A stretch of DNA of 64,000 nucleotides from Jeotgalibacillus sp. ET6 (GTDB lineage: Bacteria; Bacillota; Bacilli; Bacillales; Jeotgalibacillaceae). A program made the translations under genes and the position numbers. Positions 43,105 through 50,736 of the stretch are shown here, piece by piece. The notes beneath the pieces are model-generated. The model made no database searches. It worked only from the letters and a program-made list of their open reading frames with translations, and had not been told where the DNA came from. Every line of letters starts with the position of its first letter. Within the stretch, counting starts at the first letter, position 1. The stretch lies in the NCBI RefSeq assembly GCF_029667115.1, contig NZ_JARUIU010000002.1, positions 1 through 64,000 of the forward strand. The letters run 5' to 3'.

Positions 43105-44164
43105 TCCTCAGACGCTTTATGAGAAAATGAATGTATCCATGCCATCATCGATTATTGATTTAAGTGAGAACTCCAATCCGCTGGGACCGCCCTCAATCAT
43201 CAAAGATCGTTGGGCTGAGTGGTTTCAGGCGATCTCCTCTTATCCGGACCCAGAAGGAAAGACGTTGAAACAGGTCATCGCATCGTTTCATCACGTACAG
43301 GAAAACCAGGTGCTGATTGGAAACGGGGCAGCAGAATTAATGATGGTCGCTGCGAAGCTTTGGCAGCACAAAACGATCGGTGTCATCCATCCCGCATTCA
43401 GCGAATATGAACGAGTCATTCTGGCAAACGGCGCGAAGCTGCAACGATTTTATACAGATGAGCGCTCCAATTGGCAGGTTGATTCATTCCAAATTGAAGC
43501 ATTTTTATCCAAAGGTCATTCTCTTTTTATCTGCAATCCGGTCAATCCAACGGGCATGGTCTATCAAGTTGAACTTCTGGAAAAATGGCTGAAGCTGGCA
43601 GAACATTCGAATGGGATGATCCTGCTGGACGAAGCGTTTATTGATATGCTGGGGGAAGAACACTCTATGAGTGATTGGACCGGCAGCCCGAATCTGCTGA
43701 TTTTCAGATCCATGACAAAAATGTTCAGTCTGGCGGGACTTCGGCTGGGGTATTTGCTAGGCAATAAAGACGTGCTTAATGAAATTTCTGCGCTTTTGCC
43801 GCACTGGAATGTGAATGCGCTGGCACAGCTGGCAGGACAAGCGGTTTTACAGGATTCTGCCTTTCAGCAAAAGACCCGATCTTACATAAAAGCAGAGCGT
43901 CAGCGGATCTTTAATTTTTTAAAAAATGCAGGGTTCCGCACCTCTGAAAGTAAAGCCAACTATTATTTATTGCAGCCGCCTGACCCTGGAAAAACAGCCC
44001 AATTATTTAAGTGGCTCTTAGGTAAAGGGATTGTGCTTCGCCACACCGAAAATTACATCGGGTTGGATGGACGCTGGCTCAGAGCAGGAATTAAATCACA
44101 AAAGGAAAATGATCAGTTAATGCAGGCGGTGAAAAAATGGAAGCTGGAAGAATCATCACGGTAA
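43079..44164 (+). CDS. cobD: CobD, L-threonine-phosphate decarboxylase
   Basis: A 361-residue PLP aminotransferase-fold enzyme that makes aminopropanol phosphate, the substrate of CbiB. HGANPQTLYEKM at the start, DLSENSNPLGPP, the cofactor Asp in LLDEAFIDML, and the PLP lysine in RSMTKMFSLAGLRLGY are present. Histidinol-phosphate aminotransferase has the same fold, but the operon favours CobD. It overlaps cbiB by 26 bases. Confidence 0.88.
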   Translation: MSLPSHGANPQTLYEKMNVSMPSSIIDLSENSNPLGPPSIIKDRWAEWFQAISSYPDPEGKTLKQVIASFHHVQENQVLIGNGAAELMMVAAKLWQHKTIGVIHPAFSEYERVILANGAKLQRFYTDERSNWQVDSFQIEAFLSKGHSLFICNPVNPTGMVYQVELLEKWLKLAEHSNGMILLDEAFIDMLGEEHSMSDWTGSPNLLIFRSMTKMFSLAGLRLGYLLGNKDVLNEISALLPHWNVNALAQLAGQAVLQDSAFQQKTRSYIKAERQRIFNFLKNAGFRTSESKANYYLLQPPDPGKTAQLFKWLLGKGIVLRHTENYIGLDGRWLRAGIKSQKENDQLMQAVKKWKLEESSR

Positions 44165-44697
44165 TCGGCGGCGTCAGAAGCGGCAAAACAACCTGGGCAG
44201 AGAAGGCAGCGATTCGCAGGGCAAGGGAAAAAAACCGAAGGCTCGTTTATCTTGCATCCGGTGTTGGAGTTGATGCCGAAATGAAGAACCGGATCGAGCG
44301 GCATCAGCGCGACCGTTCAAAGGATCACTGGATCACGATCGAGCAGCCGGTTAACCTGACAGAGGCGATCGATGCCATTCACACCAATGATGTAGTGGTC
44401 TGGGACTGCCTCACAACCTGGCTGACGAACGAATTAATCAGGCATGAGAACAAGAGCCGGCTGTTTTCCGTAATGGATGAATGGACAGAATGGGCTGCTT
44501 GTGTAAAACAGAAGGTGGACACTCTGTTTATCGTCTCGAATGAAGTATTGATGGAACCTGTTTTTACTGAAGGTCTCACAGCTGTTTACCAGAAGAAAAT
44601 AGGAGAGCTTCATCAGGCGGCAGTCAGCATTTCAGATATTGCCATTGAAATGGAAGCGGGACTTCCGCTGATCCGGAAGGGAGAGTGGAAGGATTGA
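44137..44697 (+). CDS. cobU: CobU, adenosylcobinamide kinase/guanylyltransferase
   Basis: A 186-residue enzyme that phosphorylates adenosylcobinamide and adds GMP. The P-loop GGVRSGKT is at residues 11-18, and His56 in ERHQRDR is the expected guanylylation site. The C-terminal region has EVLMEPV in place of the usual GMGIVP, then a LHQAAVSISD segment. It overlaps cobD by 28 bases. A second, degenerate relative lies at 47526. Confidence 0.85.
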   Translation: MEAGRIITVIGGVRSGKTTWAEKAAIRRAREKNRRLVYLASGVGVDAEMKNRIERHQRDRSKDHWITIEQPVNLTEAIDAIHTNDVVVWDCLTTWLTNELIRHENKSRLFSVMDEWTEWAACVKQKVDTLFIVSNEVLMEPVFTEGLTAVYQKKIGELHQAAVSISDIAIEMEAGLPLIRKGEWKD

Positions 44698-46196
44698 AAG
44701 GAATCATGCTTCAGGGTACGTCATCAGATGTCGGGAAAAGCCTGATCGCTGCTTTGTTTTGCCGGCTGCTTGTTCAAGACGGGATAAAAACCGTTCCGTT
44801 TAAGTCGCAAAACATGTCGAATAACTCCTATGTCACAGCGGACGGACTTGAAATAGGCAGGGCACAAGGTGTTCAAGCTGAAGCAGCGAGAGTGGAGGCT
44901 TCCGTTTGGATGAATCCAATTTTGCTGAAACCGCAAAATGACCGTGACGCAGAAGTGGTCTTATTTGGGAAGCGAGTTGATTCATTCAGCGGCATGGCTT
45001 ATCGCAGCGATTTTTACAAAACAGCAAAGAAAGCAATTGAAACCTCTTTAAACACTCTTGAAGAATCCTTTGAAGCCATCGTAATAGAAGGGGCCGGAAG
45101 TCCGGTTGAAATGAATCTGCTCGACCGGGAGCTGGTTAATATGACGGTTGCTGAAATGGCGGATGTGCCGGTTCTGCTCGTGTCAGATATTGAAAGAGGA
45201 GGGGTTTTCGCCAGTATTTCAGGCACACTTTCCTTGCTTCCTGAAAAAGACCGAAGCAGAGTGAAAGGAATCATCATTAATAAGTTCCGCGGTGATAAAG
45301 CGTTATTTGATGATGGGGTAAAGTGGATTGAAGAGCATACCGGTCTGCCGGTGGTGGGGGTGCTGCCAAAGCTTTCTCATCACGGCATTGAACAGGAGGA
45401 TTCTCTTGGCGTCAAAGCACTGAAAGCAGGGCGGGGTGATCCGTCCAAAGCGCTTAAAATTGCAGTGATTAACCTTCCTTACATTTCAAACTTCACGGAT
45501 ATAGAAGTGCTGGTGGACGAAGAGGATGTTTCACTTCAATGGGTAAGGCGTCCTGAGGAGTTGACCGCACAGCCCGATCTTCTGATTATACCCGGGACAA
45601 AAAGTGTGATTCACTCTTTGAAGCAGCTGAAACAAAACGGCTGGCAGAAAGCGTTGAAGCAGCTTCATAAAGATGGCGTCTGGATAATGGGGATATGCGG
45701 GGGCTTTCAGCTGATGGGCAAAGAACTGATCGATCCGCATGGCGTGGACTCAGGAATCGCTCATTCACGGGAAAACGCCTTTAACCTGATTCCAACCAAA
45801 ACGATTTTTGAACAAAATAAGACCGTCATTCGCCGAATAGGCGTGATCCTTCCTTTAGAAAAGCAGCCGGTTGTAAGGGTGAGCGGCTATGAAATTCATT
45901 TAGGCAAAACATTAATGGATCCTTCCTTTTCTTCTCGAGCACTGATCGTCTTTGAAAATGGAGAAAAAGATGGAATCTGGGCACCGGAGCACAGAGTCAT
46001 CGGCACCTATCTTCACGATATTTTTCGCGAAAAAGAAGCAAGAAACTATTTATTAAATGAAATCAGAGTATCAAAAGGGTTAAACAGTTCTATGGGAGAG
46101 GATCCCAAAGAAGATGTGTATGATGATCTGGTGGAAAAGCTGAAGCCGCATCTTGATTGGGAGAAAATCAGAGAAATTATGGGGCTGCCATTATGA
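44694..46196 (+). CDS. cobQ: CobQ/CbiP, cobyric acid synthase
   Basis: A 500-residue amidotransferase that amidates the corrin side chains b, d, e and g using glutamine. The N-terminal MLQGTSSDVGKS is the ATP-binding DTB-synthase-like domain, and the C-terminal GICGGFQLMG holds the glutaminase cysteine. TTG 44694 is taken as the start with GGAAGGGAG upstream and a 4-base overlap with cobU. Most other corrin-ring genes are absent from the window, so here it may finish partly amidated corrinoids. Confidence 0.92.
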   Translation: MKGIMLQGTSSDVGKSLIAALFCRLLVQDGIKTVPFKSQNMSNNSYVTADGLEIGRAQGVQAEAARVEASVWMNPILLKPQNDRDAEVVLFGKRVDSFSGMAYRSDFYKTAKKAIETSLNTLEESFEAIVIEGAGSPVEMNLLDRELVNMTVAEMADVPVLLVSDIERGGVFASISGTLSLLPEKDRSRVKGIIINKFRGDKALFDDGVKWIEEHTGLPVVGVLPKLSHHGIEQEDSLGVKALKAGRGDPSKALKIAVINLPYISNFTDIEVLVDEEDVSLQWVRRPEELTAQPDLLIIPGTKSVIHSLKQLKQNGWQKALKQLHKDGVWIMGICGGFQLMGKELIDPHGVDSGIAHSRENAFNLIPTKTIFEQNKTVIRRIGVILPLEKQPVVRVSGYEIHLGKTLMDPSFSSRALIVFENGEKDGIWAPEHRVIGTYLHDIFREKEARNYLLNEIRVSKGLNSSMGEDPKEDVYDDLVEKLKPHLDWEKIREIMGLPL

Positions 46197-46987
46197 AGAA
46201 TGCTTTTAAAGGATTGATGCTGGCCTTTCAGTTTTTCACTGTTGTGCCCATTACCAAAGAAATAGAACTCAGTCGCCGAACGGTTCCGTGGATGATTGGC
46301 ATGCTGCCGACTGTCGGACTTGTGATTGGGTGGACGATAGCTGGAACGGCCGAAGCTGCTGAATCTATATTTTCTATGAGTCCGCTTATGAAAGCACTTC
46401 TTGTCTGGGTGCTATTTATTAGCTGGTCGGGCGGGCTGCATCTGGATGGCTGGACAGACGCAAGCGATGCTTATTTTTCCTACAGCAGCCCTGAAAAACG
46501 AGTAGAAATTTTAAAGGATCCGCATGTTGGGGCGTTTGGTGTGCTGTCTTTAGTGGTGTTGCTTGCGGCGAAAGGTGTGCTGTTTGTAGATCTCTTTAGT
46601 CAGTTTGAAGAATCTATGATCTGGCTGATTTGGATCCCTATCTTATCAAGAGTGATGATGGCGGTGCTTTTAACTGCCGCTCCACTCGCCAAAGAAGAGG
46701 GGATCGCTTATTATCTGAGGCAGTCACTTTACCCCAAACACATGAAGATTCCGCTTATCACGGGGGCTGTAGCCTTACTACTCCCTGCGCTGGCATTTGG
46801 CATGATGGACGGGAAGCTGTTAATCCTTTTGATGGCCGGTTTTCTGGTCTTTTCGGTGATCCTTTGGCATTTTGCAGTTAAACAATTTGGCGGAATTAAC
46901 GGTGACCTGCTTGGTGCCGGATTAGAAGGAGGAGAATTATGGAGTATACTGCTGGTGTGGAGCTATCTCTCTATCGTCACGGGGTAA
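46193..46987 (+). CDS. cobS: CobS, adenosylcobalamin-5'-phosphate synthase
   Basis: A 264-residue membrane enzyme that joins adenosyl-GDP-cobinamide with alpha-ribazole (phosphate). GGLHLDGWTDASDAYFS near residue 82 contains the CobS DGxxDxxDA motif, and about six hydrophobic segments follow. ATG 46193 overlaps the cobQ stop by 4 bases; the ribosome-binding site is weak, so translational coupling is likely. The gene overlaps cobC by 49 bases. Confidence 0.93.
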   Translation: MKNAFKGLMLAFQFFTVVPITKEIELSRRTVPWMIGMLPTVGLVIGWTIAGTAEAAESIFSMSPLMKALLVWVLFISWSGGLHLDGWTDASDAYFSYSSPEKRVEILKDPHVGAFGVLSLVVLLAAKGVLFVDLFSQFEESMIWLIWIPILSRVMMAVLLTAAPLAKEEGIAYYLRQSLYPKHMKIPLITGAVALLLPALAFGMMDGKLLILLMAGFLVFSVILWHFAVKQFGGINGDLLGAGLEGGELWSILLVWSYLSIVTG

Positions 46988-47574
46988 CAAAAGAAAATCT
47001 TGAAAAAGTTTATATTGGCTGGACAGATGTTGAAGTAGCTGAAGAAGGGGTCGATCTTCTCAAGCGTACAAAGAGGTTCCGTCCCGAAGCTGACCGGATC
47101 ATCTCAAGCGACCTGAAACGCTGTATTCAATCTGCAGACTTTCTGTTTCCTGATGATAAAAAGATTTACCATAAAGGACTGCGAGAAATTAATTTTGGCA
47201 GCTGGGAAGGCAAAAAAGCAGATGAATTATCTAAAAGAGAGGATTTTTCAATGTGGCTGGAAAATCCCCAGGAAATGCGGCCGGAAAACGGAGAATCATT
47301 TGCTGAATTTTCCGAACGTATAGAAGCTGCATGGGAAATGATCCGTGAATGGAGTTATCAGGACGGCATTGAAAAAATAGCGATTGTCTCACACGGCGGC
47401 CCGATTCGGCAGCTGCTCACGGTGCTTGCTCCTGAGAAAAAATCCTTCTGGGATTGGAAGCCGCTGCATGGGCAGGGACTGACACTCTACTGGGCTGATC
47501 GCGAAGCCTTTAGGAGGGGTGAGAGATGCACTTCATTATCGGCGGTGCCTATCACGGAAAAAAGCAGTGGGTAA
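46939..47574 (+). CDS. cobC: CobC-like histidine phosphatase (alpha-ribazole phosphatase)
   Basis: A 211-residue phosphoglycerate-mutase-fold phosphatase. The catalytic RHG is in LSLYRHGVTKENL near residue 14, and the second histidine in IVSHGGPIRQLL near residue 155. In this operon it should remove phosphate from alpha-ribazole phosphate or from adenosylcobalamin phosphate. GGAGGAG precedes the ATG. It overlaps cobS at its start and the degenerate cobU-like gene at its end by 49 bases each. Confidence 0.85.
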   Translation: MEYTAGVELSLYRHGVTKENLEKVYIGWTDVEVAEEGVDLLKRTKRFRPEADRIISSDLKRCIQSADFLFPDDKKIYHKGLREINFGSWEGKKADELSKREDFSMWLENPQEMRPENGESFAEFSERIEAAWEMIREWSYQDGIEKIAIVSHGGPIRQLLTVLAPEKKSFWDWKPLHGQGLTLYWADREAFRRGERCTSLSAVPITEKSSG

Positions 47575-47972
47575 AAGATGAGCTAAACAGGACAAAAAAG
47601 TCCGTTGAAAAAGTGATAGATTGGTCACCTGAGAAGTCATTAGAGGGACTGCAGCAGGACGTTTTAGTGTGGTACTCGATGGAAAACTGGGTGCTGCATC
47701 AATGCCATGGACCATTACAGGATGATGAGATTGTGGAAGCTTTTAAGAACTGGATTGATCAATTGGATCTGTGGGAAAAGAAGAAGCAAACGAGAAGTGT
47801 CATGCTTGTGGGAACCGATCAGTCAAAAGGAATCGTGCCATTGGATCAGACCATGAGAAGGGCGCGGGATCTTTCAGGCTGGTGCTTTCAACACAGCGCA
47901 CAAATATCCTCCCGTGTGACACGAGTCTGGTATGGTATTGGAGAAGAGCTAAAACAGGAGGAGGAAGAATGA
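47526..47972 (+). CDS. Degenerate CobU-like protein
   Basis: A 148-residue paralog of CobU. The start FIIGGAYHGKKQWV copies the CobU P-loop but has Lys where Ser/Thr should hold the magnesium. The His-Arg guanylylation segment is missing. The C-terminal part SKGIVPLDQTMRRARDLSG and the GIGEELK end fit CobU well, better than the intact CobU of this operon. It is shorter than a usual CobU by about 35 residues. It may be a regulatory or partner subunit, or a protein with a different activity. Confidence 0.68.
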   Translation: MHFIIGGAYHGKKQWVKDELNRTKKSVEKVIDWSPEKSLEGLQQDVLVWYSMENWVLHQCHGPLQDDEIVEAFKNWIDQLDLWEKKKQTRSVMLVGTDQSKGIVPLDQTMRRARDLSGWCFQHSAQISSRVTRVWYGIGEELKQEEEE

Positions 47973-48562
47973 TGAAAATTTACACACGCACAGGAGACAA
48001 AGGCCAGACAAGTCTGATTGGCGGAAGAGTAGACAAGGATGATATCCGTGTTGAAGCCTATGGCACGATTGACGAGGTCAACAGCTTTGTAGGGAAAGCA
48101 GTAGCAGAACTCGACAAAACAAAGTTCAAGGATATTGTGGAAGACCTCGAAGCGATTCAGCATGAACTATTTGATGCGGGGGGAGACCTGGCGAATGTTT
48201 CTTCGAAAAAGGAATGGAAGCTGGATGCCAAAGCAATTGATCAGCTCGAGCTTCGCATTGACCAGTTAATGGACGAATCTCCTGAGCTTGAGCGATTTGT
48301 GCTTCCAGGAGGAACAGCCGCTTCTGCCTCTTTGCATATTGCGCGCACGATTACGAGAAGAGCAGAAAGACTTACAGTAGGCCTTGCAAAAGTCGATCCA
48401 GAGCTTCCAGCCGGACCGCAGCAGTACTTGAACCGTCTTTCTGACTACTTTTTTGCCTGTGCTCGTGCAGTTAATGCCAGAGACGGTGTAGCAGATGTGG
48501 AATATATCCGGAGTGCAAAGGTTTTTCGCACCGGTAAACGCGCTCCTAAAGAAGAGCAATGA
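47969..48562 (+). CDS. PduO-type ATP:cob(I)alamin adenosyltransferase
   Basis: A 197-residue enzyme that adds the adenosyl group to cob(I)alamin or cobinamide. The ATP-binding KIYTRTGDKGQTSLIGG at the start, and the later LPGGTAASASLHIARTITRRAER, are PduO/MMAB signatures. It lacks the P-loop of CobA/BtuR. GGAGGAGGAAG precedes the ATG, the strongest ribosome-binding site in the operon. It overlaps the previous stop by 4 bases. It supplies the cofactor form needed by IcmF. Confidence 0.92.
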   Translation: MMKIYTRTGDKGQTSLIGGRVDKDDIRVEAYGTIDEVNSFVGKAVAELDKTKFKDIVEDLEAIQHELFDAGGDLANVSSKKEWKLDAKAIDQLELRIDQLMDESPELERFVLPGGTAASASLHIARTITRRAERLTVGLAKVDPELPAGPQQYLNRLSDYFFACARAVNARDGVADVEYIRSAKVFRTGKRAPKEEQ

Positions 48563-49218
48563 AACCGTCTATGACGGGAAGGAATGCAGCGCAATGGAAC
48601 GCAGGAAAAAATGACTGGGTGGTCACCACAGACAACAGCGGCGGCATCGGCGAAAAGGAGCTGGACGAAGTCCAGGCTCCTTACGAGACCGTCGCGTACT
48701 TTTCGTTTCGCACAGCCGTCCTGGATGCTCTTTCTGCCGGTGCACTGCCTAAAATCGTTCTTTTACATAATTTCTGCGGCAATGAAGCGTGGGAGTATCT
48801 TTATAAAGGCATATCCAATGGACTTCAGGAAATAGGACTGAGCGGTGTTGAAGTGTCCGGCAGCACAGAATCAAATTTCAATATGCTGCAGTCAGCGGTT
48901 TCTATTACCGTTATCGGTGAGCGGTTTCGCTATTTCGAGCCATCTCAAGATCTGGAGTGGACATTAGAAGGAGAGCCGCTTGTTGGCAAAGAGGTTTTGA
49001 TGTTTCCTGAAAAGATTGCTTCGCTGTCAAGGGCCGCAGAAATAGCAAAAGACCCCAAAACAGCTGTTCTATGGCCGGTGGGGTCAAAGGGAATTGCGGT
49101 TGAATGGGAAAGCATGCACAATCAATACGGGTGGCAGAAAACTGACCTGCCCTTCAAGCCCGATCCGGATAAATCAGCCGGGCCGGCAACATGCTTTATC
49201 GCAGGAAAACGAAAATAA
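48559..49218 (+). CDS. PurM/ThiL-like ATP-binding protein, candidate alpha-ribazole kinase CblS
   Basis: A 219-residue protein resembling the N-terminal ATP-binding half of the PurM/SelD/ThiL family: NDWVVTTDNSGGIGEKELD near residue 18, TAVLDALSAGALPKIVLLHN near residue 53, and GVEVSGSTESN. It is the last gene of the B12 operon and overlaps the adenosyltransferase by 4 bases. Alpha-ribazole kinase CblS of Listeria and Geobacillus is an AIR-synthase-like protein in such operons; the absence of cobT here fits. The partner transporter CblT is not in the window. The CblS call is an inference. Confidence 0.55.
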   Translation: MKPSMTGRNAAQWNAGKNDWVVTTDNSGGIGEKELDEVQAPYETVAYFSFRTAVLDALSAGALPKIVLLHNFCGNEAWEYLYKGISNGLQEIGLSGVEVSGSTESNFNMLQSAVSITVIGERFRYFEPSQDLEWTLEGEPLVGKEVLMFPEKIASLSRAAEIAKDPKTAVLWPVGSKGIAVEWESMHNQYGWQKTDLPFKPDPDKSAGPATCFIAGKRK

Positions 49219-49281
49219 TAAGCTTTTTCTTTTTCAAAGTGCAACAGGCAAAACCGGTCACCTTCTAAAAAAGCGGGAAGG

Positions 49282-50475
49282 CTACAGCAGATGGGAGAAA
49301 GAGCGTGCAACGAGTTCCATTGCAGTGCCCCCAATCCCCTGTGGCTTTAGCATATCCTTTGAAACGCGCACCGAATGCTGCAGATCTTTTTGAATACTCT
49401 GCTGAACCTGAAGAAGTATTTTTTTGTCTGTTGTCAGCACATTTAATTCATCGTTAATTAAAATACTTCTGCGATCAAAATTGGTCGTTCCCACATCACA
49501 GAGTTTCTCATCAATCAGCAGCACTTTTGCATGGTAAAAGCCATGCTCAAATTGATAAACATGCGCACCAAGATTAATTAATTCTCTCAGGAAATGAAAG
49601 GATGCAGGCTGAACGAGTGCATGGTCCGGTGTACCAGGCACAAGAATGGTGACAGCAATATTGTCAGCCAGCTTGTTTTTTAAGCAGGAAAACAGCTTTT
49701 CAGTTGGAATAAAGTAAGGCGTGCCAATGAAAATTGATTTTTCTGCCAGATCAAAAAGGTCGAGCATAAAGGCTTCCATATTTACAGGCTCTGACGGAAC
49801 GATCTGGTAAGAAGAAGAGCTTTTAGCCTTATGGGAAACTGCCTCAACATGATGCTGCGTTTTTTTAAACTCCCTTTGCCAATCAATCTGAAACTCAGAA
49901 AGCAAATCTTCTACACCTGAGCCTGTTATGCGGAGATGATAATCACGCCAGGGAGAAAGAACAGGATCCAGATTCACATACTCCCTCCCTATATTAAAGC
50001 CTCCAACATGCGCGAGCTCGCCATCAATTATGACAATTTTTCTGTGGTTTCTTCGCTGCAAAGAAAAAAAGGAACCCTTAAAAATAAGAGGGCGGCTAAA
50101 GGCTATATGGATACCTGCTTCCTTCAAAGGCTTTATCCACTTTTTCATGTTTTTACTGCCGAGCGCATCACATAAAATTCGAACCTCAACCCCATCTTTT
50201 ACACGACCTTCTAAAAGAGAAAAAAGCCGCCTTCCCACCTCATCAGGCTCTATAATATAAAATAAAAGACAAATTGAACGCTTGGCTTCCATGATGTCAA
50301 GCTCAAGCGACTTCATCCATGCAACTCCGTCATCAAAAAAATTTATTTCACCTTTTCTCCAAGGATAGACAGAGGATCTGCGCTTACGCTTGAGGGAATG
50401 CATCCCTATAAGCCAATCCAGCCTCAGCCAGCCAATTATTATAAAAATAATAGCAAATACTTTTAACACCCTCAT
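49282..50475 (-). CDS. clsB: Cardiolipin synthase family phospholipase D enzyme
   Basis: A 397-residue membrane-associated enzyme. A hydrophobic segment lies at residues 5-22. The two HKD motifs are HRKIVIIDG near residue 142 and YHAKVLLIDE near residue 305, both with following Gly or Asp residues. It joins phosphatidylglycerol molecules into cardiolipin. The length and the position next to fadF match B. subtilis ywjE (clsB). CAGGAGGTAG precedes the ATG. Confidence 0.87.
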   Translation of the reverse strand: MRVLKVFAIIFIIIGWLRLDWLIGMHSLKRKRRSSVYPWRKGEINFFDDGVAWMKSLELDIMEAKRSICLLFYIIEPDEVGRRLFSLLEGRVKDGVEVRILCDALGSKNMKKWIKPLKEAGIHIAFSRPLIFKGSFFSLQRRNHRKIVIIDGELAHVGGFNIGREYVNLDPVLSPWRDYHLRITGSGVEDLLSEFQIDWQREFKKTQHHVEAVSHKAKSSSSYQIVPSEPVNMEAFMLDLFDLAEKSIFIGTPYFIPTEKLFSCLKNKLADNIAVTILVPGTPDHALVQPASFHFLRELINLGAHVYQFEHGFYHAKVLLIDEKLCDVGTTNFDRRSILINDELNVLTTDKKILLQVQQSIQKDLQHSVRVSKDMLKPQGIGGTAMELVARSFSHLL

Positions 50476-50654
50476 TGGACTACCTCCTGTTCCTCTTTTT
50501 TAGCATGCCCATTCTTTTAAAAAATAGCTCTTAAGCAGAAGATTACAAAAGAATCCAGCCCATATAAGCCGGAACAAAGGGAAAAGAAGTCTGAAACACG
50601 TCTGTGAGCGAGATGAAATGAAGAAGAGGCTAGAAGAAAATCATCGAAAAAGCA

Positions 50655-50682
50655 TTGACTGAATGCTCATTCATTATATAAT
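50655..50682 (+). promoter_or_regulatory. fadF promoter with FadR-like operator
   Basis: TTGACT (50655-50660) and TATAAT (50677-50682) are 16 bases apart. TGACTGAATGCTCATTCA at 50656-50673 matches the B. subtilis FadR consensus TGAATGAMTANTCATTCA in 16 of 18 positions and fills the space between the boxes, so long-chain acyl-CoA should relieve repression. Confidence 0.75.
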
Positions 50683-50736
50683 AGATATAGACAGAATCTT
50701 TTTAATTTAGCAGCAAAGGGGAGGAGTGCATCAATT

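Noticed and set aside
47771-47968. Extended start of the adenosyltransferase inside the degenerate cobU-like gene
   Set aside because: The family begins at MKIYTRTGDKG, and the AGGAGGAGG site sits directly before ATG 47969.
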